Positions 10,901 to 22,100 of a stretch of DNA of 64,000 nt are shown here, in pieces (the stretch's first letter is position 1; every line of letters starts with the position of its first letter). Location: contig NC_084814.1 of assembly GCF_963583255.1 (NCBI RefSeq), forward strand, positions 25,891,598 to 25,955,597, given 5' to 3'. The stretch is from Pyrus communis. Its lineage: Eukaryota; Streptophyta; Magnoliopsida; Rosales; Rosaceae. A program made the position numbers and the translations under genes. Below the pieces are notes generated by a model. It had not been told where the DNA came from, ran no database searches, and saw nothing but the letters and a program-made list of their open reading frames with translations.

Positions 10901-11947
10901 AGTCAATATGATCATTGTGTGTACTTCAAGAAGTTGCAAGATGGGTCTTTCATTTATTTATTGATATATGTTGATGATATGTTGATTGCCTCAAAGAATG
11001 TCGAAGAGATTGAGAAATTGAAGAAGCAAATGAAGAATGAGTTCGAGATGAAGGATCTTGGTGAAGCAAAGAAGATCCTTGGCATGGAGATCACTAGAGA
11101 CAGAGAGAAAGGTTTGGTATGTTTGAATCAAAGACAATACCTTGAGAAGTTGATTCGGAAGTTTGGAGTTCATGATTCAACTAAACCGGTTAGTACCCCT
11201 TTGGCTCCTCATTTTAAATTGAGTTCTCTACAATGTCCTAAAGCTGATAAGGAGAAGCTGCAAATGAAAAATATACCATATGCAAATTTGGTTGGTAGTT
11301 TGATGTATGCAATGGTATGCTCTAGACCGGATATTGCTCATGCAGTTGGCATGGTGAGTCGATATATGCATAATCCTGGTAAAGAGCATTGGAATGCAGC
11401 TAAGTGGATATTGAGGTATCTCCATGGTACTCGAGATGTTGGTTTATGCTTTGAGAGGGATGACTCTGGTATTGGTCATTTTGCTGTTGGTTATGTTGAT
11501 TCAGATTATGCAGGTGATCTGGATGGAAGGAAGTCTACTACAGGCTATGTATTTACTATGGCTAAAGGGCCAGTTTGTTGGAGGTCCATTTTGCAGTCGT
11601 CTGTTGCCTTGTCTACTACAGAGGCTGAATATATGGCAGTTGCTGAAGCTATAAAGGAGGCCATTTGGATACATGGACTGATTAGAGATTTGGGGGTTGA
11701 TCAGAAGCAGGTGGAGGTACATTGTGATAGTCAGAGTGCCATTTATTTGGCTAAGTATCAGGTTCATCATGCGAGGACCAAGCACATAGATGTGCGTTAT
11801 CACTTTGTTCGTGAAGTTGTTGGTGAAGGAGAAATCATTCTTCAGAAGATTCCAACTAAAGACAACCCCGCTGATATGTTGACTAAGGTTGTTGGTGTAG
11901 CCAAGTTTGTTCATTGCTTGAACTTGGCTCACATTTTGCCTATATAA
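7907..11947 (+). CDS. Copia 2 gag-pol polyprotein, open over 1346 codons
   Basis: A full-length Copia polyprotein in one frame. In order: gag with a retrotransposon capsid-like region; CCHC knuckle CAFCRNKGHWKKDC (about 253-266); protease LDTGCTHHM (about 308-316); integrase zinc region LWHMRLGH...CEHCVLGK (from about 442); integrase core with HSDVWGP, VDDYSRR, RSDNGGEY (about 566) and NGVAERLNRT; RT from about 865 with YVDDML (about 1020); and RNase H SDYAGDLDGRKSTTGY (about 1199). A second ATG three codons downstream (7916) is an alternative start. Two RT positions look unusual: VAKW-YAQ where Gly normally follows LVAK, and KQSLRQWY where KQSPRQWY or KQAPRAWY is usual. It could therefore be open yet catalytically weak; that is inference. 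Confidence 0.95.
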   Translation: MPKMSDGQDENPFGSSSGFARTTVQNAKFEVEKFDGTNNFGMWQCEVKDVLAQQDLLAALGEKPEAMSKMEWEKLNLWACSSIRLCLAKTQKYFVMRETLASVLWQKLEDKYMTKSAENRLHLKKKLYRFQYKEGTKMIRHLDAFNKLIADLLNLDEDIKDEDKALILLNSLPDSYEHFVTTIMHGKETVKFEDVSNALMNYEMRHRDKNHDSTSEALFVRGRSSERRSSSSRKKSQSRPRGNSKGRKPLERDECAFCRNKGHWKKDCPRLKTKGKESSEANVAEVETDFSDFALTTSSSFDCATKWVLDTGCTHHMTPHKDWFSILKEFDGGVVFMGDDNPCTTKGIGTVRLKLHDGMVKELTGVRYVPNLKKNLISLGTLEAKGFRFHSDGQTLKVTYGALVVMKAPRCGHLYLLQGSTVTGEASVVSENMGTSDSDTTRLWHMRLGHAGEKALQGLVKQGLLKGATTCKLDFCEHCVLGKQTRVKFGTAVHQTNGILDYVHSDVWGPTKTPSLSGRHWFVTFVDDYSRRSWVYTMKHKSEVLSIFLGWKKMVENQTGRKIKILRSDNGGEYTSDPFFKVCKEEGIVRHFSVRGTPQQNGVAERLNRTLLEKVRCMLSQSGLSKSFWAEAVTYACHIINRLPSAAVQGKTPMEVWTGKPSSDYDYIRIFGSPAYFHVTENKLDPRAKKAIFLGFSSGVKGYRLWCPEMKKLVISRDVTFDEENMFRDSEKNVKDVQQVELEKVASSTSNPISADVEATTSEEVRDHEDVEEVELEDSIQVEKQVSPQESIAKNRGKRNITKPARYSDYVAFALPIITDEIPSNFEEAIESEEKEKWCNAMGDEMNSLMKNKTWELAKLPKGKKAIGCKWVYTKKEDVAEKSNVRFKARLVAKWYAQKEGIDYNEIFSPVVKHSSIRIMLALVAQYDLELVQLDVKTAFLHGDLNEEIYMCQPDGYMVKGKENLFCKLKKSLYGLKQSLRQWYLRFDKFMRGQNYSRSQYDHCVYFKKLQDGSFIYLLIYVDDMLIASKNVEEIEKLKKQMKNEFEMKDLGEAKKILGMEITRDREKGLVCLNQRQYLEKLIRKFGVHDSTKPVSTPLAPHFKLSSLQCPKADKEKLQMKNIPYANLVGSLMYAMVCSRPDIAHAVGMVSRYMHNPGKEHWNAAKWILRYLHGTRDVGLCFERDDSGIGHFAVGYVDSDYAGDLDGRKSTTGYVFTMAKGPVCWRSILQSSVALSTTEAEYMAVAEAIKEAIWIHGLIRDLGVDQKQVEVHCDSQSAIYLAKYQVHHARTKHIDVRYHFVREVVGEGEIILQKIPTKDNPADMLTKVVGVAKFVHCLNLAHILPI

Positions 11948-12089
11948 AGAAGGCGTTGAGCAGTAGGAGTTTTGGAGCATTTGGCTCAGCATGAGTTGTT
12001 CTCTTGCTAGTGATTGGGAGTGATGTTGTGTGTTAATTGTGTTGTTTGGCTTATCATGGCGTTTTTTGGAACTTGGCCAAGGTGGAGAT

Positions 12090-12783
12090 TGTTGAATAAG
12101 TGGCCAAGTGGCCATACTTTAGATTAAACAAAAGAAGGTGGAAACACCTTTCCTTGTTTTGGGGAGGAAACAAGGGAAAAGTTTGGTTGCTTTTGAAAAG
12201 CATTTTTGTTCTCTTCCAACATCCGTGCCTTTTGAAAAAGAAATATGAGAGAGCTCATTATGTTCGGTTGTGAAAAAAAGAGGGAGAGAAGAGAGAGAGC
12301 TGAGTTTTTTCAGTTTTGGAAAAACAAGAGAGAAGAAAGAGTTTCTTCTTTGCAGAGAGCAATTTCTGATTGCAGTCTTGCAAAGAGCCCAAAAAGAAGA
12401 ACAAGTTGCTGCTTCAATTGGTTAGTAATTATCCACCAAAGTAGTTGTTGTTGTAATAACTTTGAGCTATATGTATAGAGAAGAAATTATTCATTATATT
12501 TCTTTCTCTATTTTGTCTCTTTGGTGTGTGAGAGCTATTGGGTGTATTGGGCTTTTGGGTTGTGAGATTGCCAACACTTTGTAAACTCCCATTTGGTTGA
12601 TAGTGGATTATTGGGTGAGCTCCTACTGCTCCGAGGACGTACTCCAGTTACACTGATTGTGGAGGAACCTCGTTAAAATCTTGGTGTTATTTTCTATATT
12701 GTTCTTGCATTTTCATTTGATAAATTTCCTGTGGGTTAGCTTGAGTTGGTTCCAAAAGATTTTGGTGTTATCCTAGCACAACA
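12090..12783 (+). repeat. Copia 2 right (3') LTR
   Basis: 694 bp, near-identical to 7176-7866, with an extra TTG near 12447 and about four substitutions. The AGTAT duplication follows at 12784-12788. Confidence 0.95.
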
Positions 12784-12865
12784 AGTATTCGATTCAATCG
12801 AGGGTTTTTCCCTTTTTTTTCGTTTTTTTAACTTTTGGGTTTTTCTGTGCTTTTTCTGCTCAACG

Positions 12866-13066
12866 ATGGCGTTGGCGTCGGCTTTTATGGAGATTCTGAG
12901 ACGACCCATGATAGTTGAGGTGCTGGGGGAGTTGATGATGTTGATAACCCCTCTGTCGATTGTTGTGATTGTTATTGGGGGTTTGGTTGGATGGGAGTGG
13001 AAGCCCAAATGGGCGAGCTTTGGTTGGTCGAGAGAACTTAAGAGATTTTTTGTTCCTAGTTTTTGA
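12866..13066 (+). CDS. Small hypothetical membrane protein, 66 aa
   Basis: I do not recognise this protein. The ATG at 12866 opens 66 codons with a charged N-terminus (MEILRRP), one hydrophobic stretch at about 20-42 (LMMLITPLSIVVIVIGGLVG), then a W-rich basic segment (WEWKPKWA) and a basic end (SRELKRFF). A single-pass membrane peptide is possible. A pyrimidine-rich leader precedes the ATG. The Copia 2 right boundary lies only about 80 bp upstream, so that element may sit in this gene's leader or promoter. It could equally be the first exon of something larger or a chance ORF. Confidence 0.4.
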   Translation: MALASAFMEILRRPMIVEVLGELMMLITPLSIVVIVIGGLVGWEWKPKWASFGWSRELKRFFVPSF

Positions 13067-14289
13067 GAGAGAGCTGGAGAGATTGAGAGATCTGTATTGG
13101 AAGCAGTAGAAGAGCATTCCACGATGACCAACACGTGGGTTTACCCTTTCAAGAAAGGAGAACAACAGGTGGAACTCAAAGACGCATTATACCCACACAC
13201 GTACCACATAAATAAAACTGTCATTTTACTATTAAGAGTGAAAATAAAAGAGCAAAAGAACAGCAAAACAAGGGATAAAGCGTGAAAACACTGAATGTTA
13301 CTATGTTATAAAATATGTAATTTCCATTATTTTTTTCTCGTTGTAGTAATCTTCTAGTCAGGGGTAGTCATGTTTTCATAAATTGGGCAATGAACAAAGT
13401 TTGGCCCAAATCTAGACCGAAAAGATGTCCAATGCGGACCTGATTTCTCATGTAAATCCAAATTGATCAGAAGTGAACACTTAACAAAAATATGTCTACG
13501 TTGGTGCACTTGAATTTCGAAGTGGTCCAATATAGAATGAGTTTTACTATAAGGAATATATGGGCGCGGCTTATTCAACTTCAAATATGAAGTGTTTAGG
13601 ATTGGATGGAGGTCAGTTCAACTTCTCCTACCCTCGTCATGTAGTTACATCACTATATGTTAACTGGAGAGGTATCAACTACGGAACGATTCAAACCTAA
13701 CCCACTAATGTACCAAGAACAAAAGTAAACAAGGAGGATACAGACTGTTCAGCTCCGACCCTCCCCATTTATTTACATCCCAAGGAGTCTTCTGTCCTGT
13801 TCTAAATTTGATCTCAAGTTGTCGTATTAAACAAATAAATATGCAGCAGCAACTAGCAAGCTTCTTTTATTTTTGTGTAAAATATTGTATTGACCGGTAG
13901 CAAAAACAAATGAAAACAAGGATAATCGTGTCCGGTCCGCACTCCTTGCTTCCATGGGAAATTTCAAGCTCCTCAAAAAATCCAATAACAAACAGTCAAA
14001 CACCCCTTTGCCTGCGTTCCCTTGGAATTTCCAAGCTGCCCTCTTTTATTTAGCCCTCAAGTCCTTTGCAGCTCTTTTATACTTTCTCCCCCACCCACCC
14101 CACCCCACCCCCCCCCCCCCCCCCACCCCCCTCCTCTCCTCTTTTTTCTTCTTCCTCCCTCCCTCCCTCCCGGTGATGAGAATGTATATTTCTTTAGCTA
14201 GTACGCTAATTAATCAAATGAGTTAATATTCTTGGGTTTCTCGTTCAACTTCAACCCCCTATTAAGCTCTGCTTGTCTTTTCGAATTAT
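13067..14289. other. Gene-poor stretch up to the CNGC leader
   Basis: No gene is recognised. From about 14090 the sequence is a pyrimidine tract with a long C run (about 14101-14125) and CTCC repeats, typical of a plant promoter or leader region, leading into the probable untranslated first exon of the channel gene. Confidence 0.4.
14097..14170 (+). repeat. Poly-C / CTCC pyrimidine tract in the CNGC leader region
   Basis: A nearly pure pyrimidine strand, including about 17 consecutive C followed by CTCCT and CCCT repeats, about 450-520 bp before the CNGC start codon. It may sit at the transcription start or simply be a mutable low-complexity tract. Confidence 0.7.
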
Positions 14290-14620
14290 TCAGGTAAGTT
14301 TCACACCTTGTTTTCAGGATTTTTGAACTCCAACTCAAATTACAATGTATGCTTTTTTGCTCTCTCTATTTTTTTGTTTTTATAATTATAAATGCAAATT
14401 TATGCCTTCAAACTAGAAATTAAAAAAAAATGGAAGCTGTAAGTTGCAGTAGGTTGTCTTATATTGTTTTTTGATATCTTTCCCTGCAGAAAACAAAGAC
14501 TTTTTGAACCCAAATGGAGCTAACTAGCATGATCACTTGTGTAATTCTAACATTGTACTAATCGTATAGTAATTCTACTCGAAAATCACAATCTTCGTTT
14601 TAAGGTTCGATTTGTGAGAA

Positions 14621-16493
14621 ATGGCTGCTGGTTATAATGGAACTGAGGTACCCATCCTACCAAACACTCTTCCGCAATACTCAGAAGATAATGACCAGCT
14701 ACTGTTCGACACATTTGTGTCCCAAAAGCGAAAGGCATCAGTTTCCATTCCCATGAGTTCTATGGGCTCGGGCACGTCATATGAAAGGGAACATAGACTT
14801 GAAGGTCATACTGGTCCATTAGGGAGCCAAAGCAAACCTCTTTTCGGACCTGTGAGTGGTCCATTATATGCTAACGACAGGCCTGATAGCATTTTCCGGG
14901 CAGCTCAAGCTCTAACAGCAGGGCAAGAAGTGGTGGAACCTGCAGGAGAAAATTTTCCTTCTACCAATGCAACAAATCAGAACGAATGGACGGATGAAAA
15001 CTATGCGGGTAAAAATGAACACTTGCTGAGATTTGGCCGGCTGGGGCTGTGCAATGATCCTTACTGCACAACTTGCCCAACATACAATCCCAAGGCTGCT
15101 CATCGAAGGACTTCAGAGATAATTGATTCCAAGGTGTTTTTCTCTCCCTAATCAAAGGATTTTTCTTTTAACTTGTGTACATTATTTGTAGACATTTAGG
15201 TGCTGTCTTTTATTAAATGCTATGCATTATTGCCACGTAGTAAATATGTCTAGTTCTGCATCTAATCCTGTCAAATGATTAGGATATTGCTGCATGGTAA
15301 AAGCTCATGTAGTATATTACACTACTTGATAAGTTGACGAAGGGCGCAAGTGGCCCTTTAGTGGTGGAAAGGAAAAGTTGGACCTTTGCATAACGGCATG
15401 AGTTCGTACACTATCGGTGACTAATCTAACAAAATATATCGTTTGACAAAAAAAAAAATGAGTTGACGAAGGGCAAGAGAACATGACTATTTTTCGTGTT
15501 AACAACGCAATTAAGAGCAGTGGAGATTCTGGAGAGCATGAAATAATATCTGTACTAACATTCTCAGTGTGCAAAGCACTTACAAAGCAGTAGTTCCTCT
15601 CAAGCTGCATTGTATATCTTTGTCTTTCTCGTCACTGCTTCCTTCCCTATTTCTTTTATTTTTTTGGAATGACAAGATATAAGCACTCCAAGAAACTTAC
15701 GCATATTTCTTTTATCGTCAACTGTTTGTAGTTTTATAGTGCTCTGTATGGGGATGCCAAAGGCAGTGCAAGGAGTTTCTTTTCTTTTCTGAGTCCATAT
15801 ATACCTGGAGTTATGAACCCTCATGCTAAAGTTGTGCAGCAATGGGACAAGTTTTTCGTCATTTCTTGCATAATATCAATTTTTGTAGACCCACTGTTTT
15901 TCTTCCTCCTGCTCGTTGACCAGGTATTTCCTTGGTTCTTCCTTGTCATTTTTATGATTTAGTTTGGAACTATCGGTTAAGCAAGACCTAGTTTGGTTTT
16001 CCAATTTACACACTTAAGGTATTTATTTGTAATGATAGATTTCTATGGAGAAGATGAGATCTTTTTTAGTTCATTTCGTTGTGATGTTGCTTCCCTTTGA
16101 ACTTGATTTCCCAGTCTTTGAATGCAGGATAAGAACTGTATAGTTCTTGATTGGCCTTTGACGACAAGACTTGTGATTTTCAGAAGCATTACTGATTTCA
16201 TATACCTAATGCACATACTCCTTCAGGTAAGATTTCCTTCCCTCTCATACATTCAGATCTCATTTAGAAGTTAAATAAATGTTATGGATGAGGTAAGTTG
16301 ATTAGTCTCAACCCTTGACAGATAAATGAATCTCTCTCTCCCTCTCTCTGCAGTTTAGATTGGCTTATGTGGGTCCTGAGTCTAGGGGGGTTGGTGCTGG
16401 CGATTTAGTTGACCATCCGAAGAAAATCGCTCTGAATTACCTTCAAGGATATTTTCTACTAGACTTTTTCGCTGTATTACCGCTGCCTCAGGT

Positions 16494-16538
<45 letters not shown>

Positions 16539-19108
16539 AACAAACACGAGCATGATATTCTGTATTCTTGGTTTCCCTTGCTTTAATGGTATTTTTTTAC
16601 ATCCATTTAATACTTCAAGCAAGTTTCTCATTGCTCTTTGCCATGGAAGAAAACTGTTTTTCAGTGGCTTTGCCGAGGGAGGGTGATAACCCCTGCCTGC
16701 TGCCCTCTCAATCTACCCTAAATTGCATGCATCTGTCAATATATCTATTTATACACTAACATGACATTGCGACTTTTTCTGTCTGATGTAAGCACATCTT
16801 TGCTTCCCATGTGGTAAGTTGTTCTTTCAATTGTTTGCAGATCATAATACTGTTAGTTCTACCAGACAACTTGGGATTAAGAGCAGCAAATTATGCAAAA
16901 AATCTTTTACGTGCTTCAGTTCTTGTTCAGTATATTCCCAGGTTATTTAGGTTTCTGCCTCTGCTCGCTGGTCAGACTCCAAGTGGCTTCATATTTGAGT
17001 CAGCAGGGGCAAATTTTGTAATAAATATTCTCATTTTTGTGTTGGCTAGCCACGTTATTGGATCGTGCTGGTACCTCATGGGGCTACAGGTGGGTGGAAA
17101 AGGTTTTATTCTTAACTCTCGGAAGTTTCCTGCGATAGACATGTTTATGTTCCTCGTGTGTCTTCATTTTGCATGTCCAGAATTATTAAAGGTCCATATA
17201 CAATCTCTTCTCACCTTTTTGTCAAACAAGGAAGCAACTTGGTGATAACTTTTCATGCCTGCGAAAATGGGAAAAATTGCATCTTTATCTATTTGCTTAA
17301 ACTTGCAATATTATGATTTAATATGATGTAAATCTTTATGGGGAAGGACCCTTATTTTTTTTATAAAAATAGGGATTAGTTGTGGAATCCACACCATATC
17401 GAACTTTAACGATCAGAACCGTCTATTTTTCAAGTTGTATCTCATAGATCATCCTTGCAAAGATTAACCAAATTGGAAATGTATAAGACATCTAATTAGG
17501 TTCAAAGAAATGAACGAATACTTTGTTATATAAGAAACAATGAAATTTGATCTTAATAATTAAATAGGCAAATGGTTTCGGATTGAATTGAATTTTTGCA
17601 AAGATGATCTATGAATCGAGACTAACAAAACGGTTCGTATCGTTGAAATTCGATATAGAGTGGGTTCCACACCTAATCTCTATTTAAAAAAATAAAATAA
17701 AATAAGGATCCCCTTGTTAAAGGATCTTTTAATATGATAGTTCTTTTTTTTCGTTTTTGTATTTGTAATGGATAATATCGTGACTTTCAAATAATGTCGA
17801 GGGTTAATCAATCATTCACTTACTTACCCTCTTTCTTGTCCCAGAGGGTTAATCAATGTTTTCGAGATGCCTGCGGTATATCTGGAATTAATGGGTGTCT
17901 AAGCTTCATAGATTGTGGGCGTGGAAATGAATTTGGAGATTCTGGAGTGGATAATCCATCACGTGATAGCTGGATAAACAATGCGAATGCTAGTGCGTGC
18001 TTAACTTCAAGTGGCTATACCTACGGAGTTTACAACCAAACCGCCGCTCTTACGACACAAAAGAGTATAGTCACTAGATATGTGTACGGATTGTTTTGGG
18101 GATTCCAGGTATCGCTTCCATTTGTCCCTTCTTTTGGCCAAAGCCAAATCATTTAAAAGAACTGTATAATTCTTACTTTATACTCAGTTAAGTTAATTGT
18201 CCATCATAATCTTGTTTTGGCATGGTCTCATTACAAAGCTGATAGAAAATAACCATGTCATTTACATTATGCAGACACTCGGTACCGTGGCTGGAAATCT
18301 AGTTCCGAGCTATTTTGGTTGGGAAGTCCTTTTTTTAATTGGCTGCATTGCCCTAGGTGTCTTGGTTTTCGCTCTTATAGTTGGAAATATGCAGAACTTG
18401 GTGCAGGCTCTTGACCGGAGGTACAACTTTTATCCTAAGATTTGATTTAAGAAAAACTAATGAAAATGACTTAAAAACTTTAAGTTTTAATGATAATGAC
18501 AGAATAAAGGATAAAGTGAATAGTACTAGGATTGACTTTTTAGTGTAAAAATGTGGTTTTTCGTTAAAGTGAACAGTACCGTAGGTTTTTCGTTAAAACT
18601 CTCTAAGATTTATTCTTCTTAAATATTCCTACACATTTATAGTCATTTAATCGTGACATATCTTACTTAGTAAGTATTGAACATAGGCTAATTGAAATTG
18701 TTGGAATTTTGGATTGACGGGCTCGGGGCCCCATTATAACGACCCTCATACCGTCCACAAGGTAATCATATTTAAATTGACACGTCCCGATCCCGATGTC
18801 CTCGGGATATCGGGTTGATCACTTGCTGGCCGACACCTGAAGGTGACGCAAGCCATTTAGAATGCATGAGAACAAGAATTAAATGACTTTATAAATTTAA
18901 ACATAATTAATATGTCAAGAGGAACATGTTCAGAGCACACATCTAATCTAAAACACTAAAAGAAAAAATATAAAAATTGAATAAACAAGGAATGGGTCCT
19001 ACACCAAGAGGACTCGAAAATGCCGATTCGGAAGTGCCTTGACGCCAAGATCGTACGCCTCAAATCTAAATGTTGAGGGGGCGCAAAACAAACATGAGTG
19101 GACCAAGT

Positions 19109-19144
<36 letters not shown>

Positions 19145-22100
19145 CTGAAACGGTTATCAACATACTAACCCCCAAAAATTTATGAAAACATCAATAGTCT
19201 AATATGTAATAGGTTTTTCCGAAAACCCTAGCATGCCATAAAACCTTTCATAAACATATGTCGTATATAGTGGTATCAATATCAGTAACAGTATCAAAAC
19301 TCTTCATTTGCCAAACAGGTATATCTATCACTTGCCAAACAGGCATAATAGTATCATTTGCCAAACAGGCATAATAGTATCATTTGCCAAACAGGCATGT
19401 ATATCATTTGCCAAATAGGCATATTAGTATCATTTGCAAACATGCATATAAGTATCGTTTACCAAACAGGCATATAGTGACCATTAGGTATGCACAAAAC
19501 GTTGAACATAATCTTTCTAAAACATAGGTACATATATCTCAAACTCATATTCATAGTATAAAGTCATTCATCATCTATACTATAAAGAAATGTTATAAAA
19601 ACGTGTTTTAAATAGTATATCGTCATCCATCAAATATCCTACAACAACATGGATTCGCTAGAAAATATGCATTCCAAAATAAACTCAGTATAGCATGATA
19701 ATCAATTTCTCGTAAAACGTTCACAAAACGTATTCAGTAAATCATGATTTTCATGTATGCATTTCTATTATTAAAACACGCATTTTAGAAAGGGGTCCAC
19801 TCGCATATATTTCGCCACCAAAGAGCCACGCAAACTAGTGAAGACGGAAACGCCACAAATATCTAAGCACATAAAAGGTACAATTAATAAAACTATATTA
19901 TAAGAATTGAATTTGGAAAAATGAATGTCAGAAATGGATTCTGGACGTCGAAATTAGTCTAGGAGGGTTTCTGGGTTAAGGGTTTTGGACTTGGATTAGG
20001 GTTAGGTCTAGGTGGGTTGGGCTTAAGATAAAGGGTTAATGCGTATATATTAATGGTTTAGGGAATTGGGTTGATAAAAAGGCCTGGGGTAAATAATTGG
20101 GTTTGGGCTTAAAAGGGTCACGGGTTGGGTTGGAGGCTCAAGGGTTTTGGGCTGGTTTCAAAGGACTTGGGTCGGATTGACCCGTTTTTTGGTCAATGAA
20201 TTGGCCGGTTTCTAGGCACCACTTCAAACGTCCATAACTTATTTGTTACTCAACGAAATCAAGTGAAACAAAAATGAAAGTTGTATTACTCGACGAGATG
20301 AAAAGATTGATACCCTGCATGCCGGCCCAATAGCGGTGGTTTGGCCGGAAAACGCCTCGAAAGGGGCGGTGCTCGCCGGAAAACTGGGTTTTTGGCCGAA
20401 AGTTTGAGTAATTTTTAAAGCTTCGTAACTTCTTCGTTTCATAACCAAATTGAGCGATTCAAAAGCCAAAATGTAGTTAGGAATGTGGAGAAGAGATTCA
20501 TAATAAGTGGGGACCGAGTGGTGGCCGTAGTTGGCCGGAGGACCTCAAACATGGCCAAACGACCACGGTTTTTGAAGTTTCCAGATTTCTGGAAAATGCC
20601 CCTCGAGTTGTTTTTCATGCTAAAACCATTTTTAATCACTAACCAAGTAATGTAGACTACGGGAAAGGAAGATCAAAGGAGTCTCGAAGCTTAACTTCGC
20701 CGGAGACGGCGATATGTCGTCGGAGTTCGTCGGGGCATTGAGCACCGTGACTGCCACGGTGGAGCACTCCCTTGGTTTGGGGTTTTCGTGATCACAGTCC
20801 AGGTGTGGTGGTGGTTTTGTTGCCTCTCAGGTGAAGTTCAGAGGTGAGAGAGAGGGCTTGTAGAGAAGGAGAGAGTGCGGGAGTTTTGAGAGTGGGAGAG
20901 AAGTGGGACCTGGCTTTTCTGTTCTTCCAGTTCTCATACACTTTGATCTCTTCTTATTTGTGCAGTCATAATTAAGTTACATCAATTTTTTATATCACTA
21001 TTGTTTTTTATCTTATTATCTTTATAAAAAAATTAATATAAAATGTTGACGTGACTTAATCGTGATCGTACAAAACAAAAAATAATAGGAGTGTATGGAA
21101 GTAAGAGGGGCAGAGAAGCCGGGTCCAGAGAAGTGAGGAAGAAAAAGAAAGAGAGAGAGAGAGAGAGAGAGTTACAAAATAATAAAAGGGATAAGAAAAT
21201 CCAAAAGGTGAGGGGGGATCCGGATTGGGCCAAAATTCTAAGTGGATCCTCTTGGTTCGTAGTTTAAGAACGTACAAGACGAAACATTGATCGAACGTAG
21301 AATTTTCGGAATCTTTGTTATAAATCCAAAATCGAATCCGTTTGCATCTCTGCGTTCGTGGCGATAAGTATGTTAAAAATAAATTAGTAGAATTCAAACC
21401 ATGCATTTCGACGAAGCGGTCAAACAAAGTCAACTCAAAGGTAATTCGGTAGCTCATAAATCCATTAATATGAAAATTACACTTAAATTGGGACAGGATT
21501 TCACATAAACTCATTATTTTTCTTTTCCCCACCGATGTGGGATAGCCAACAAAAATATCACTATATTTTATCGAAGCTGTACATCTTTGGTTTTTCAGTG
21601 TTTTCTTCCTTGTAAGTTCCTCTTTTTTTTTTCAAAATCATCCAACTGTACAAATGTTAGTAACTCTTTCCTATTTGTCGGAAATTCAAAGTTTTGTGTC
21701 TGCTAAGAATTATTAAGTACCATGAGCGTTCGCTTGTCACTGCGATCATGATGCGATTCATTCTTTTGATTAAGTCTCAAAGAAATGGAGGAATAGATAA
21801 CGCCAGTTAGTTTTCCTAGTTGACTTCTGCTATGATTTAAGAAAAGGAAAATATGTTTCTCTGCACAGACGGTTAGAAATTTCCTTCAGACGTCATGATG
21901 TTGAGCAGTGGATGAGGAATAGACGCTTGCCAGAGGAACTTAGAAGGTATGATGTATTCATAACGTCTATTTTTTTTTTTTACAATTGAAATTCCACATG
22001 CATTAGGCTATAATATCCACTGTAAAAGAAATAAATTAATGCTTTATAAAAAGAACTATCCCTTCATAAATCGATAATTCTGTTATGTTAAAAATTGATC

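Larger units (their letters stand above)
7176..12783 (+). mobile_element. Copia 2: complete, mostly intact LTR retrotransposon
   Basis: A 5608-bp Ty1/copia element. LTRs 7176-7866 (691 bp) and 12090-12783 (694 bp) start TGTTG and end CAACA. The primer-binding site TGGTATCAGAGC starts at 7869; a purine tract (about 12076-12089) precedes the right LTR. One uninterrupted gag-pol frame fills the middle. By eye the LTRs differ by about four substitutions and one 3-base indel (extra TTG in the right copy), so insertion was recent, though probably older than Copia 1. Its LTR and protein sequences are distinct from Copia 1, so it is a different family. Confidence 0.96.

Noticed and set aside
11501..12115. 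204-codon minus-strand ORF in Copia 2
   Set aside because: Antisense shadow of RNase H and the downstream non-coding region; no known motif.
19304..19475. Possible CRISPR-like array
   Set aside because: Head-to-tail copies without unique spacers, inside a plant intron; it is a minisatellite.
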